From: JASBRS01 sp963783895 | Lineage (GTDB): Bacteria; Deinococcota; Deinococci; Deinococcales; Trueperaceae | Direction of reading: 5' to 3' | Assembly: GCA_963783895.1 (NCBI GenBank) | Contig: CAWAPF010000011.1 | Location: forward strand, 22,135-86,134 | Length of the DNA stretch: 64,000 nt | Shown here: piece after piece, positions 8,066-19,722 of the stretch | Layout: every line of letters begins with the position of its first letter | Numbering within the stretch: the stretch's first letter is position 1 | Notes under the pieces: model-generated | What the model saw: only the letters and a program-made list of their open reading frames with translations | Told to the model about the DNA's origin: nothing | Databases searched by the model: none | Program-made: the position numbers and the translations under genes

Positions 8066-8100
8066 TCGAGGGGCCGGGCGGCGCCCGCCCGGCCCCTCGA
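8066..8100 (-). terminator. Perfect 15-bp hairpin between phnD and phnC
   Basis: Bases 8066-8080 are exactly complementary to 8086-8100, with a 5-base loop. There is no U-tract, so it is more likely an attenuator or a 3' mRNA stabiliser that sets a high binding-protein to ATPase ratio than a full terminator. Similar hairpins follow other binding-protein genes in this window (28198, 39972, 54814). Confidence 0.7.
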
Positions 8101-8107
8101 CGGGGCG

Positions 8108-9001
8108 CTACTGCTTCTTGTCCAGCCCGAGGATCTGCCGCGTGTCGCGAACCACGGCGTAGTCCTGGCTGTCGGCGGGGACCATGTAATCGATCTGGTA
8201 GAGGTTGTACAGAAGCTTGTTGTCGGGCGCCTTGATGGCGGCGATGGCGGCCGCGATCTGGTAGGTCAGGGCCGGGTGGTCGGCCGCGAACTGCTTGGAG
8301 ACGCTGAAGGTATCGCCGGGGATGGGCCGCGTGTAGAAGATGGCCGTCAGGGCCTTGGCCTGGTCCGCGCTGAGGAACTGGGTCCAGGCGCCCGACTTGT
8401 TCTGGTCGTCGTTCGCGAACACCGCGGCCGAGTCCACCGAGCCGTTGTAGACCGCCAGCACGGCGGCGTCGTGGCCGCCGGCGAAGGTCTGCTTGGAGAA
8501 GAAGTCGTCGGGATTGATGCCCGCCTGGATCAGCGCGGCACGGGGGAAGGTGTAGCCGGCGGCCGAGTTCGGGTCCACCCAGGCGATCGACTTGCCCTCG
8601 AGGTCGGCGAGCTTGGTGATGCCGCTGTCCTTGCGCACCACGATGGCCGACCAGTAGTAAGGGTTGCCGAAGCGCACCGACTTCAGCAGCACCTGCGCGC
8701 CTACCTGCTGGTTGGCCACCACGAAGCCGTCGGGCGGGAAGAAGGCGAAGTCCAGGTTGCCCGAGCCCATGGCCTCGATCAGGCCCCGGTAGTCCGTGGG
8801 CGTGTAGACCTTCACCTCGACCGCGCCACCGAACTGCTTCTCGAGGTAGGTGGCGATCGCATTGGCCGCAGCGGTGAGCTGGTCCGAGTTCTGGGTGGGG
8901 TTGAAACCGATGCGCACGATCAGCGGCTGCTGTGCGGCAGCCGTTCCGATGACGCCGACGAGCAGGACGGTGGCCAGAGCACGGCCGAGAAGCTTCAACA
9001 T
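8108..9001 (-). CDS. phnD: Phosphonate/phosphite-type ABC transporter substrate-binding protein
   Basis: 297 residues. A Sec signal peptide ends at A-A-A-Q near residue 24, without a lipobox cysteine. The mature part matches the PhnD family: R-I-G-F-N-P near 32, the D-Y-R-G-L-I-E motif near 70, L-D-F-A-F-F-P-P-D and the S-K-Q-T-F-A-G-G-H-D ligand-pocket segment. It captures the oxyanion outside the membrane. Specificity (phosphonate, phosphite or phosphate) cannot be read from sequence, and no C-P lyase or phosphite dehydrogenase is nearby. AAGGAGGG precedes the ATG. First gene of the D-C-E order. Confidence 0.9.
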   Translation of the reverse strand: MLKLLGRALATVLLVGVIGTAAAQQPLIVRIGFNPTQNSDQLTAAANAIATYLEKQFGGAVEVKVYTPTDYRGLIEAMGSGNLDFAFFPPDGFVVANQQVGAQVLLKSVRFGNPYYWSAIVVRKDSGITKLADLEGKSIAWVDPNSAAGYTFPRAALIQAGINPDDFFSKQTFAGGHDAAVLAVYNGSVDSAAVFANDDQNKSGAWTQFLSADQAKALTAIFYTRPIPGDTFSVSKQFAADHPALTYQIAAAIAAIKAPDNKLLYNLYQIDYMVPADSQDYAVVRDTRQILGLDKKQ

Positions 9002-9193
9002 CAGGACCCTCCTTGGGGTGGCTGGATTGTGAGGCCGCGGTGAGCAGCCTGCACAAACCTACCACCCCATGTCATGGCCCGGTGAGGGTGGTTGCGGGGC
9101 AGGCGAACGCTCATGTGGGCCTCACCTGCGCGCACGGCTCCCACGCGGGAGGCATGGCGACGAGTTCGTGTGTGCCGTACACAAGCGCGCTCT

Positions 9194-9222
9194 GCACGGT
9201 AACCGTGCCGAATCCTTATACT
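9194..9222 (+). promoter_or_regulatory. Candidate promoter and operator of the TRAP binding-protein gene
   Basis: GCACGGT (9194-9200), a central A, and ACCGTGC (9202-9208) form a perfect 15-base palindrome. It is followed 8 bases later by TATACT (9217-9222), a good -10. The palindrome therefore occupies the promoter spacer, where a bound protein would block RNA polymerase. No regulator gene adjoins it. Transcription would start near 9229, giving a short leader with AGGAGG (9256-9261) before the ATG at 9266. Confidence 0.55.
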
Positions 9223-9265
9223 GAGCGTGGCTCGAAAAGCGAAGAGACAAGCATCAGGAGGTTCT

Positions 9266-10349
9266 ATGAAGCGCCGTGATTTCCTCAAGAAGGCTGGCGT
9301 TGTAGCGGCCGGTGCGACCCTGTCGCCCCTCATGTTCGCCAACGCCCAACGGTCCAAGATGCAGTGGACCATGGTGACGTCGTGGCCGCGATCGCTCGAC
9401 AACCTGTTCGGCGGTGCCCAGAGCATCGCCGACCGGGTGAAGGCCATGACCAACGGCGACATCACCATCCAGGTGTACGAGGCGGGTGCGCAGGTCGGCG
9501 GGCTCGAGGTCTACGACGCCGTTTCGAGCGGTGCGTTCGAGATGGGCCACACGGCCTCGTATTACTACATCGGCAAGGACCCGTCGCACGCGTTCTTCAC
9601 GACCGTCCCCTTCGGCCTGACGCCCGAAGCAGATCAACTCCTGGATCGAGTCCGGCGGCGGGCAGGAACTGTGGGACGAGCTCAGCGGCAACAGCAACCT
9701 CAAGCCGCTCCTGGCCGGCAACACCGGCCAGCAGATGGCGGGCTGGTTCAACAAGGAGATCAACACCCCCGCCGACCTGCAGGGCCTCTCCTTCCGCACA
9801 GCGGGCCTCGGCGCCCGGGTCTACTCGGCGGCGGGCGTCAACGTGCAGACCCTCGCCGGCGGCGAGATCTTCCTGGCGCTTCAGCGCGGCGTGCTGGACG
9901 CGGCCGAGTGGGTCGGCCCGCACGACGACGAGATCCTGGGCCTGAACAAGGCGGCCAAGTACTACTACGGCCCCGGCTGGCAGGAGCCCGGCGCGGCGTT
10001 CTGCCTCTACGTCAACCTCGATACCTGGAACGGCATGCCCGACGACGTCCAGTCGGTCGTGGCCAACGCGGCCCAGGCGGTCAACATCCAGATGCTGTCG
10101 GACTACACCGACAAGGACCCGGCGGCCTTCAAGCGGCTGGTGGCGGCCGGCGCGCAGCCGAAGGTCTTCCCGGATCCGGTGCTGAAGGTCCTGTACGACA
10201 ACTGGGTGAAGATCAACGACGGACTGCGCGGCAGCAACGCCATGTACAAGAAGATCTCCGACTCCATGATGCCGTTCATGGAGCAGGTGCGCGGCTACGA
10301 CAAGATCAACCAGTACGCCTACCTCAACTTCATCTACAACAACACCTGA
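9266..10349 (+). pseudogene. TRAP transporter substrate-binding protein, frameshifted
   Basis: DctP-family extracytoplasmic receptor. The N-terminus carries a twin-arginine signal (M-K-R-R-D-F-L-K-K) ending at A-N-A-Q. The first reading frame runs through F-F-T-T-V-P-F-G-L-T-P-E; around base 9629 the homology moves to the next frame (Q-I-N-S-W-I-E-S-G-G-G-Q-E-L-W) and continues to the TGA at 10347-10349. Removing one base there gives 360 residues, the normal TakP-type length, so this is likely an indel error or a recent mutation. TakP-type receptors bind 2-oxo acids or other organic acids. The membrane subunits lie convergently on the other strand, an unusual arrangement. Confidence 0.85.
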
Positions 10350-10375
10350 GCCACACCGACCGTACCGAGCCTGGC

Positions 10376-10407
10376 AGACGGCGCGCCCCGAGCGGGGCGC
10401 GCCGTCT
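10376..10407. terminator. Bidirectional hairpin terminator between dctP and dctM
   Basis: Bases 10376-10390 pair perfectly with 10393-10407, giving a 15-bp GC-rich stem at the centre of the 90-base gap between the convergent genes. No T-run follows on either side, so strength is uncertain, but the position fits a shared terminator. Confidence 0.75.
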
Positions 10408-10439
10408 ACACGGTGGGCGGGGGTGGAGGCGTCCGGCCG

Positions 10440-11810
10440 TCAGTGGCCGGCGGCCAGCGCCGGAAGCAACTGCACGATGCCCGGTGCCAGGGCGATGATC
10501 ACCACCGCGATCACCTGGATCACCACGAAGGGGATGATGCCGCGGTAGATGTCGACCGTGCGCACCTCGGGAGGTGCGACTCCCTTCAGGTAGAACAGCG
10601 CGAAGCCGAACGGGGGGGTCAGGAACGACGCCTGCAGGTTCATGGCGATGACCACGCCGAACCACACCATCATGTCGGGACCGAACATGCGCAGGGCGAT
10701 GGGGGCGATGAGGGGCACCACGATGAAGGTGATCTCGATGAAGTCGATGAAGAACCCGAGCAGGAAGATCGCCAGCATCGTGAAGAGCACGAAGCCGAAG
10801 CTGCCCCAGGGCAGGTTGGTCAGGAAGTTGTCGACGGCCACGTCGCCGTGCAAAGCCCGGAACACCATGGAGAAGGCGGTGGCGCCCACCAGGATCATGA
10901 ACACCATGCTGGTGAGCTTCAGCGTCTGGTCCATGGTGTTGATGAGGTTCCGGAGGGTGAGCCGGCGGTTGACGATGGCCAGCAGCATGGCGCCGACCGC
11001 GCCCATGGCGCCCGCCTCGGTGGGCGTGGCGATGCCGAAGAAGATCGTGCCCAGCACCAGCAGGATCAGGAACAGCGGCGGGATGAGGTTCTTGATGACC
11101 TTGAACGCAAGCTCCCCGCCGGAGATGTTCCGCGCCTCCTTCGGCAGAGCGGGTGCCTCGTTGGGCCGGAGGATGGCCACGAGGGCCACCCACACCATGT
11201 ACAGGCCGGCCAGCACGAGCCCCGGGATGAACGAGCCGAGGAAGAGGTCGCCTACCGATACCCCGAGCTGGTCGCCCAGGATCACCAGTACGATGCTGGG
11301 AGGGATGATCTGACCGAGCGTTCCCGACGCGGCGACGACCCCTGTCGCCAGCGGCTTGCTGTAGTTGTACTTGAGCATCACCGGCAGGGCCAGCACGCCC
11401 ATCGTCACGACCGAGGCGCCGACGACCCCGGTCGAGGCCGCCAGCAGGGCGCCGACGGCGACCACCGAGATGGCCAGGCCGCCGCGAAGGCTCCCGAACA
11501 GGATGCCCATCGTTTCGAGCAGCTCCTCGGCCAGCCCCGACTTCTCCAGCATGACGCCCATGAACACGAAGAACGGCACCGCCACCAGCGTGTAGTTGTC
11601 CATGATGTTGCCGAAGATGCGCTGCGGCAGGATGTTGAGGCGGGCCACATTGAAGATGGGGTGCCAGGGAAGGCTGAAGCCCAGGAACTTCTCGGTGAAG
11701 TCGCTCCCGATGAAGGTGAACAGGACCGCCGTGCCGCCCAGGCTGAACGCCACCGGGTAGCCGATGAGCAGCAGGACGACGGCGCCGGCGAACATCCATA
11801 GGCCGAGCAT
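10440..11810 (-). CDS. dctM: TRAP transporter large permease subunit
   Basis: 456 residues with about twelve hydrophobic segments, as expected for DctM. Family motifs are visible: V-P-F-F-V-F-M-G near 80, the glycine-rich A-A-S-T-G-V-V-G-A-S-V near 125, G-Q-I-I-P-P-S-I near 165 and the second inverted-repeat motif T-P-T-E-A-G-A-M-G near 270, plus L-T-P-P-F-G near 405. It is the sodium-coupled elevator domain that moves the substrate delivered by DctP. Its ATG overlaps the DctQ stop (TGATG), so Q and M are translated together. Confidence 0.94.
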   Translation of the reverse strand: MLGLWMFAGAVVLLLIGYPVAFSLGGTAVLFTFIGSDFTEKFLGFSLPWHPIFNVARLNILPQRIFGNIMDNYTLVAVPFFVFMGVMLEKSGLAEELLETMGILFGSLRGGLAISVVAVGALLAASTGVVGASVVTMGVLALPVMLKYNYSKPLATGVVAASGTLGQIIPPSIVLVILGDQLGVSVGDLFLGSFIPGLVLAGLYMVWVALVAILRPNEAPALPKEARNISGGELAFKVIKNLIPPLFLILLVLGTIFFGIATPTEAGAMGAVGAMLLAIVNRRLTLRNLINTMDQTLKLTSMVFMILVGATAFSMVFRALHGDVAVDNFLTNLPWGSFGFVLFTMLAIFLLGFFIDFIEITFIVVPLIAPIALRMFGPDMMVWFGVVIAMNLQASFLTPPFGFALFYLKGVAPPEVRTVDIYRGIIPFVVIQVIAVVIIALAPGIVQLLPALAAGH

Positions 11811-12418
11811 CAGGCACGCACCGCGCTCTCATCTTGCGCGTCCTCGTCGTCCGTGGCGTACATGCTGCCCGACCCCTTCCGGCCCGACAGGTAGGCGATG
11901 TTCTTGATGATCTCGCTGATGCCCTGCGCGATCAGCAAGCCGAAGGCGATGATGATGACGGTCTTGATGGGGTAGCGGGCCAGGCCGCCGGGATTGGGAC
12001 TCATCTCGTGGGCGCGCCAGCTCGACGCCACATAGCGGTGGCTGAAGAAGATGCCCATCATGCTGAAGGGCACCAGGAACAGCACCGTCGCGACGATGTC
12101 GATCCAGGCCTTGACGCGCGCCCTCAGGGTCGAGAACACCACGTCGACCCGCACGTGGCCGTCGGTCCGGAAGACGTAGGCCGCGCCCAGCAGGAACACC
12201 AGATCGTAGGCGTACGTCTGGAGCTCCAGGTAGGTGTTGCCGCTGGCCTTCTCCGCGATGGCGTCACCGAAGACGGCGGCCACCACCCCGTAGCCGTAGC
12301 GTGTCAAGACGTTGTAGACGCCCACCAGAACCATGAACAGCGTCAGCCACCACATGATCTTGCCGATCGCCGTTGTGAAGGCGTCGATGCCTCTGGCCAC
12401 CGCAAGGAAGAACTTCAA
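11810..12418 (-). CDS. dctQ: TRAP transporter small permease subunit
   Basis: 202 residues with four membrane helices; the D-G-H-V-R-V-D-V motif near residue 105 is characteristic of DctQ, which scaffolds DctM and docks the binding protein. A TTG at 12416-12418 is chosen as start because AAGGAG lies 7 bases upstream on the minus strand and the first helix begins soon after; an in-frame ATG at 12496 would add 26 poorly conserved residues. The acidic C-terminal tail is not conserved. With dctM it forms an operon facing dctP. Confidence 0.88.
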   Translation of the reverse strand: MKFFLAVARGIDAFTTAIGKIMWWLTLFMVLVGVYNVLTRYGYGVVAAVFGDAIAEKASGNTYLELQTYAYDLVFLLGAAYVFRTDGHVRVDVVFSTLRARVKAWIDIVATVLFLVPFSMMGIFFSHRYVASSWRAHEMSPNPGGLARYPIKTVIIIAFGLLIAQGISEIIKNIAYLSGRKGSGSMYATDDEDAQDESAVRA

Positions 12419-12583
12419 GGTCGCGCTCCTTCGAAGGACCCGATTGTCGGGTGGTCGATTGACAGCATGGTATTCGCATTGTCCACAGAGCGTCAACGCG
12501 CTCCGGCGTGAGGAACACAGCGCGCCCGCGCTCCGGCAAGGGTGTAAGGAGCTTCCGCAGGGCCGCCGGGGACACCGATCTCG

Positions 12584-13780
12584 TCAGGGAGCGTTGCCTT
12601 GCAGGAAGCGCCGGACGTCCTCGTTGTGCGCCTGCAGGGTGGTGTTGGGCCGGAACACGGTCTTGCCGTTGGACTCGGCGTGCAGGAAGTAGAGGTAGCG
12701 CTCGCCGCGGTCGTTGGTCCGCACAGGGTCGAGCACCGAGCGAAGGGCGGCGTGGCCGGGGCTGTCGATGGGGCCCTTGGGGAGGCCGGTGCGGGTGTAG
12801 GTGTTCCAGGGGTTGTCCTGCTGCAGGTCCTTGGCCTCGAGCTGGGGCAGGGGCTTGTTCAGCCCGTAGGCCACGGTCGGATCCGACTGCAGCGGCATGC
12901 CGAGGTCGAGGCGGTTCAGGAAGATGCCGGCGATGATCGGCATCTCGCCGGGATTGGCGGCCTCCGCCTGGACCATGCTGGCGAGCGTGACCCATGCGTG
13001 GACCGACATCCCCCGAGCTCGGAGCTGCTCCTCGGTGGACCCGTCCAGCTCCTGCCGGAAGCGCTGCAGCATGAGCTCCAGGACCTCCCTCGGTGAGCTC
13101 TTGACCGGGACGTCGTAGGCGGCGGGGAACAGGTAGCCCTCGAGCCCGTCACCTGAAGGCACGAAGCCGGGCCGCAGGTCGCCCGGAGCCCGGACCAGCG
13201 CCAGGAAGGCGTCGGTGGTCCCGAGTCCCGCGTCGTGCAGCGCCTGGGCGATGCGGCTCGCCCGCCACCCCTCGGGGATGACGACATGAACGGTGCGCGG
13301 CCGCCCCCCCTTCTCGAGGGCGGCCGCGATCTGCGCCGCGCTCATCGAGGGGCTCAGGTCGTAGAGGCCCTCGCCGATGCTCCGGTCGAGCCCGCGAGCG
13401 CGCAGATAGAGCTCGAAGATGCGGCCGTTGCGTACCAACCCTTCGCGTTGCAGCACGGCTGCCACCTCCTTGCCGCCCCAGCCGGGCTTCACCTCGAAGG
13501 TCACCGCCGAGGGGGTGGCGCTCGCCGGCGTGAGCTCGTAGGCGACCACCAGCGCCGCGGCCACCATCACGATCAGCGCGCCGAGCGCACTCAGGACCCA
13601 GGGCCGGGCGCGACGCCAGCGTGGGGGGACGCCCGACCCGCCCGCGTCACCGTCGTCGACCGGAGCGGTCGCGTCCTGGGCGGGCTCCGCCGCGTCGTTC
13701 GGGACTCCGTCGCGCTGCGACTCCGGGTGCGGTTCGTCGGGCACAGAGTCAGCGCTCCCGCACGTCGCCGGGCTCGACAT
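12584..13780 (-). CDS. mltG: Endolytic murein transglycosylase
   Basis: 398 residues. A proline- and acid-rich cytoplasmic tail (1-58) is followed by one transmembrane helix (about 60-84) and a YceG domain. The catalytic region reads A-S-M-V-Q-A-E-A-A-N-P, with a glutamate where the family has its active-site Glu, followed by F-L-N-R-L, Q-S-D-P-T-V-A-Y-G and N-T-Y-T-R-T-G-L-P. The first position of the common V-E-K-E stretch is Gln here; the second Glu is retained. It cleaves nascent glycan strands and sets their length. Its start overlaps ruvX by 32 bases; last gene of the alaS operon. Confidence 0.93.
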   Translation of the reverse strand: MSSPATCGSADSVPDEPHPESQRDGVPNDAAEPAQDATAPVDDGDAGGSGVPPRWRRARPWVLSALGALIVMVAAALVVAYELTPASATPSAVTFEVKPGWGGKEVAAVLQREGLVRNGRIFELYLRARGLDRSIGEGLYDLSPSMSAAQIAAALEKGGRPRTVHVVIPEGWRASRIAQALHDAGLGTTDAFLALVRAPGDLRPGFVPSGDGLEGYLFPAAYDVPVKSSPREVLELMLQRFRQELDGSTEEQLRARGMSVHAWVTLASMVQAEAANPGEMPIIAGIFLNRLDLGMPLQSDPTVAYGLNKPLPQLEAKDLQQDNPWNTYTRTGLPKGPIDSPGHAALRSVLDPVRTNDRGERYLYFLHAESNGKTVFRPNTTLQAHNEDVRRFLQGNAP

Positions 13781-14252
13781 CGGGACCGCTCGGCCCGTCG
13801 TCGCGCTCGGACGGGCCGTCGCCCTCGGGTGCCGCGTCCGAGCGCGCCAGGTAGCTCTCCAGGATCAGGATCGCCGACGCCTCGTCGACCGCGCCCTTGG
13901 CGCGCCGCTTGCCTCGCGGGAGCGCCGCCTCGCGGAGCTGGCGTTCCGACAGGGCGGTGGTGAAGCGTTCGTCTTCGAAGACCACGTTCATACCGGCGCG
14001 GCTCAGGGCCACTGCGAACGCCCGGACCAGGCGCGTTTGCGACGACTCCTGGCCCCGCGTGGGGCGGGGCAGGCCCACGACGATGAGGCTCGCGCCCTCC
14101 GCGTCCGCCAGGGCGCGCACCGCCTCGACGTCGGCGACGGTGCCGCGACGACCGATGGCGCCGCGCCCGAACGCCAGGCCGTTGCCGCGCTCGGCGCGCG
14201 CCACGCCGATGCGAGCGCGTCCGACGTCGAGTCCGAGAATCACGAAACCCAC
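13749..14252 (-). CDS. ruvX: Putative pre-16S rRNA nuclease / Holliday junction resolvase-like (YqgF)
   Basis: 167 residues with a GTG start. The RNase H-like core shows the first catalytic aspartate in L-D-V-G-R-A-R-I-G, the V-G-L-P loop, the second acidic motif F-E-D-E-R-F-T-T and the third in D-E-A-S-A-I-L-I-L. The family processes the 5' end of 16S rRNA and was earlier named a resolvase. The C-terminal 30 residues are a disordered acidic tail not usual in the family; its coding region overlaps the mltG start. It sits one base after the HAD gene's stop. Confidence 0.9.
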   Translation of the reverse strand: MGFVILGLDVGRARIGVARAERGNGLAFGRGAIGRRGTVADVEAVRALADAEGASLIVVGLPRPTRGQESSQTRLVRAFAVALSRAGMNVVFEDERFTTALSERQLREAALPRGKRRAKGAVDEASAILILESYLARSDAAPEGDGPSERDDGPSGPDVEPGDVRER

Positions 14253-14253
14253 G

Positions 14254-15124
14254 CTACCGTCCCGTCGTGGGCGCTTCGTGTGCGCCCGCGGGCCCCGCGT
14301 CCGCCAGCCACTCCTCGAGCGTCTGCGCCACCGCGTCCGCGTCGTTGCTCGCGACGATCAGGTCGGCTGCCTCCCGGGCTGCGGGAGCGGCGTTCGCTAC
14401 GGCGACGCCGATCCCGGCCCAGCGGATCATCTCGACGTCGTTGCGCTGGTCGCCGAAGGCTGCCACCTCGCTCCGGTCGATGCCGAGGCCGGAGCAGAGT
14501 TCCTGCAGGGCGCCCCGCTTGTCCACGTGCGGGTCGAGCAGCTCGAGCATGGTGGGCGAGCTCCAGGTGCGGTAGAGCGGAAGGCCGTCGACGACGTTGG
14601 CCAGGGCTGCGGCGTCCGTTCCTTGGCGGCGCACGAAGAGCTTGATGGCGCCGCCCTCCAGGAAGTCCTCCACCGGTCCGACGCCGGTCGGTTCCTCCGG
14701 CCCGAGCCGGGCCTCGGACGATCTCAGGCGGTACAACGCGGGGTCGAGGTACCAGCCGTGATCGGTCTCCAGCCCCGCCATCAGCTCCGGGAAGGCCTTA
14801 CGCAGGCGCCCCAGGGCGGTGCGTGCCGCGGCCGGGTCGAGATGGTGCCGGACGTGGAGCGCCCCTCCCGACGGATCGGCCACGGCGGCACCGTTGAAGC
14901 ACACGAAACGGTGACCGAGGCCGAGCTCGGCGACGTAGCGCAGCACGCTGCGCGGCGGCCTCCCGGTGCACACCACCACGTGTACGCCCCGTGCCGCCAG
15001 CCGGCCGATGGCGGCACGGGCTCGCGGCGTCACGCGCTTGTCGCTGGTCAGGAGCGTCCCGTCGAGATCGAGCGCGACCAGGCGCGGCAGCGCCCCGCCA
15101 CGCAGGGCGGACGCCACCGTCGGA

Positions 15125-15141
<17 letters not shown>
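14254..15141 (-). CDS. Cof-type HAD-family sugar-phosphate/nucleotide phosphatase
   Basis: 295 residues. The HAD nucleophile motif D-L-D-G-T is at 25-29, motif II T-G-R-P-P near 58, motif III K-L near 165 and motif IV G-D-Q-R-N-D-V-E-M near 225. The C2B-type cap lies between motifs II and III. These enzymes dephosphorylate small phosphometabolites (FMN, sugar phosphates, PLP); the substrate is not predictable. It overlaps the alaS end by 17 bases and is part of the alaS-ruvX-mltG operon. Confidence 0.9.
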
Positions 15142-17816
<2,675 letters not shown>

Positions 17817-17846
17817 GTTGGTGCCTCCCGCTCGCACTGAGGCAGC

Positions 17847-17852
17847 ATTATA
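17847..17852 (-). promoter_or_regulatory. -10 box of the alaS operon
   Basis: The minus strand reads TATAAT, a perfect -10 hexamer, 30 bases before the alaS GTG and upstream of its GGGAGG ribosome-binding site. The -35 region is GC-rich and has no good TTGACA match. Confidence 0.6.
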
Positions 17853-17923
17853 CCCGGCCCGGAGGCGCTCTTCCGGTCGGCGCCGGCACGCCGACGGCCC
17901 GTCCCCGGCCCGCTCCCTCGGCG

Positions 17924-17929
17924 TACGAT
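17924..17929 (+). promoter_or_regulatory. Leaderless-type -10 box of the MFS gene
   Basis: TACGAT fits TANNNT and ends 7 bases before the ATG at 17937. This spacing matches the dcd, coaX and LuxR-gene layouts and decides the start: the earlier ATG at 17928 would lie inside the -10 box. Confidence 0.45.
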
Positions 17930-17936
17930 GGGGGGC

Positions 17937-19115
17937 ATGCTGCGCGGCCTGGTCGACACTCCGGAGCGCCGGGTGCTCTTCGCCGCGGGGACCTTGACGT
18001 TCCTCGCGATCGGGGCCATGCAGGCGATGTACGGCCCCTCGTTCCCGGCTTTCCTGGCGCGCTTCGGCGTCGGGGTGGGCCAGGTGGGCGCGGTGGTGAG
18101 CGCCCACTTCCTCGGATCGTTCGTCACGATCGCGGCCAGCGGGATGCTGCTCGGGCGCTTCGGCTACCGCCGACTCCTGCTCGGCGGAGCGCTCCTGCTC
18201 TCCCTGGGCGCCGCCGGCGTGGCGCTCAGCCCGCTCTGGGCCTTCACGCTGGCTTCCGCATTTCTGGGCGGTCTCGGCTTCGGGTTGCTCGACGTGGCCA
18301 CCAACCTGCTGTTCGCGCGCTGGTACGGCGCGCGTTCGACCGGCGCGCTGAACCTCCTCAATGCCGCCTTCGGCCTTGGCGCGGTGGCGGGACCGGTGCT
18401 GGTGGGGCTGCTGGCGCCCCACGTGGCCCCTGCCTTCCTGCTGGTCTCCGCTCTCACCGTCGTCTCGGCCCTGTTCGCCCTCCGGGCCCCGATGCCGAGT
18501 CCGCTGGTGGTCCCCTCTGGGGTGCTGCGGGCGCCCCGGGGTCCGATGGTGGGCTTCATGCTGCTGTACTTCCTCTACGTCGCTTCCGAGGTGGGCGTGG
18601 CGAGCTGGGAGCCGACCTACCTGGCCCCGCTGCTCGGCGAGGCGCGCGCTGCATTCTTCACCGGGCTCTACTGGGGGGCGCTCACGCTCGGTCGCTTCGT
18701 GGCGGCCGCGCTTTCCGACCGACTGCGCCCGTCGGACATGGTGTTCGGCGCCGTGCTTCTGGCGCTCGTCGCGACGTGGACCGCGACCGTGGGCGTGCTG
18801 GCGCCAGTCGCCTACGCGCTGGTGGGCTTCGCCTTCGCGCCCGTCTTCCCGACCGCCCTGGCGTGGCTGCAGGAGGTGTTCCCGCAGCGGGCCGAGCAGA
18901 TCGCCCCGCTCGTGATCGCGGTCGCCAACCTGGGCCCTGTCCTCACGGCGCCGGCCATCGGGTGGGCGGTCGCGTTCGCCGGCACGGCGAGCGTGCCGCT
19001 GGCGCTCGGGTCGCTCGTGCTGGCGCTCTGCGGCGTGGTGGCGCTGCTGTGGCGCGGCACGCGCAAGCAGGTGCGGGTCGCCGACGATCGGGGTGCTGGT
19101 TCAGGCGTTCGGTAG
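17937..19115 (+). CDS. Major facilitator superfamily transporter
   Basis: 392 residues, about twelve hydrophobic segments in two six-helix halves. The loop between helices 2 and 3 reads G-R-F-G-Y-R-R, the MFS signature; the equivalent loop in the second half, A-L-S-D-R-L-R, is also present. Acidic and aromatic residues in helix 1 and W-E-P-T-Y near helix 7 resemble sugar-type (FucP-like) transporters, but the substrate is unknown. It is divergent from alaS. The ATG at 17937 is preferred over 17928 because of the TACGAT box. Confidence 0.82.
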   Translation: MLRGLVDTPERRVLFAAGTLTFLAIGAMQAMYGPSFPAFLARFGVGVGQVGAVVSAHFLGSFVTIAASGMLLGRFGYRRLLLGGALLLSLGAAGVALSPLWAFTLASAFLGGLGFGLLDVATNLLFARWYGARSTGALNLLNAAFGLGAVAGPVLVGLLAPHVAPAFLLVSALTVVSALFALRAPMPSPLVVPSGVLRAPRGPMVGFMLLYFLYVASEVGVASWEPTYLAPLLGEARAAFFTGLYWGALTLGRFVAAALSDRLRPSDMVFGAVLLALVATWTATVGVLAPVAYALVGFAFAPVFPTALAWLQEVFPQRAEQIAPLVIAVANLGPVLTAPAIGWAVAFAGTASVPLALGSLVLALCGVVALLWRGTRKQVRVADDRGAGSGVR

Positions 19116-19157
19116 GCTGAGGGCTATCGACTCCCGGAGCGCAGGAGGAGGAAGATC

Positions 19158-19707
19158 ATGGAGCAGTCCCTGGTGACCATGTGGCTCGACGAAACGAAGG
19201 CCTCGTTCCGCTCGCAGAAGGAGCTGGGCGACGGCGCGTTGCGTCAGCTCGAGGACGCGGACGTGACCCTGCGGCCGGATCCCGGCGGCAACAGCATCGC
19301 GGTCATCGTCAAGCACCTGCGGGGGAACATGCTGTCGCGCTGGACGGACTTCCTTCGAAGCGACGGAGAGAAGCCCGAACGCGATCGCGACGGCGAGTTC
19401 GAGGTCGAGGCGGCGACCGTGGCCGAGGTCGTGCGCTGGTGGGAGGAGGCGTGGTCGGTGGCGCTGACCGAACTCGACGCCCTCACCGCGGAAGACCTTC
19501 CGGGCGAGGTCCGGATCCGGGGGGAGCCCCACACCGTTCCAGCGCGCGCTCCTGCGGCAGCTCACGCACACCGCGCAGCACGTGGGCCAGATCGTGCTGC
19601 TCGCCAAGCAGGCGCGCGGTGAGCGCTGGCGAACGCTGTCGATCCCCAAGGGGGGGACGGCCGGCTTCAACAGGGAGAAAGGCTTCGATCCCGGCCCGGG
19701 CCGGTGA
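19158..19707 (+). pseudogene. DinB/DUF1572-like protein, frameshifted
   Basis: The first 125 residues (M-E-Q-S-L-V-T-M-W-L-D-E-T then N-S-I-A-V-I-V-K-H-L near 50, D-G-E near 74 and R-G-E-P-H-T-V) match a four-helix DinB-like family. After base 19536 the match moves to the next frame: Q-L-T-H-T-A-Q-H-V-G-Q-I-V-L-L-A-K, then L-S-I-P-K-G, ending at TGA 19705-19707. A one-base correction gives 182 residues, the usual length. The three histidines (H of V-K-H-L, H of T-H-T, H of Q-H-V-G-Q) fit a DinB metal site. The role is unknown, possibly thiol-dependent transferase-like. AGGAGGAGG precedes the ATG. Confidence 0.75.
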
Positions 19708-19722
19708 CCGCCGCCGGTGGCG

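Noticed and set aside
12419..12496. Longer DctQ start at ATG 12496
   Set aside because: The extra 26 residues are polar and unconserved, whereas TTG 12418 has AAGGAG at ideal spacing.
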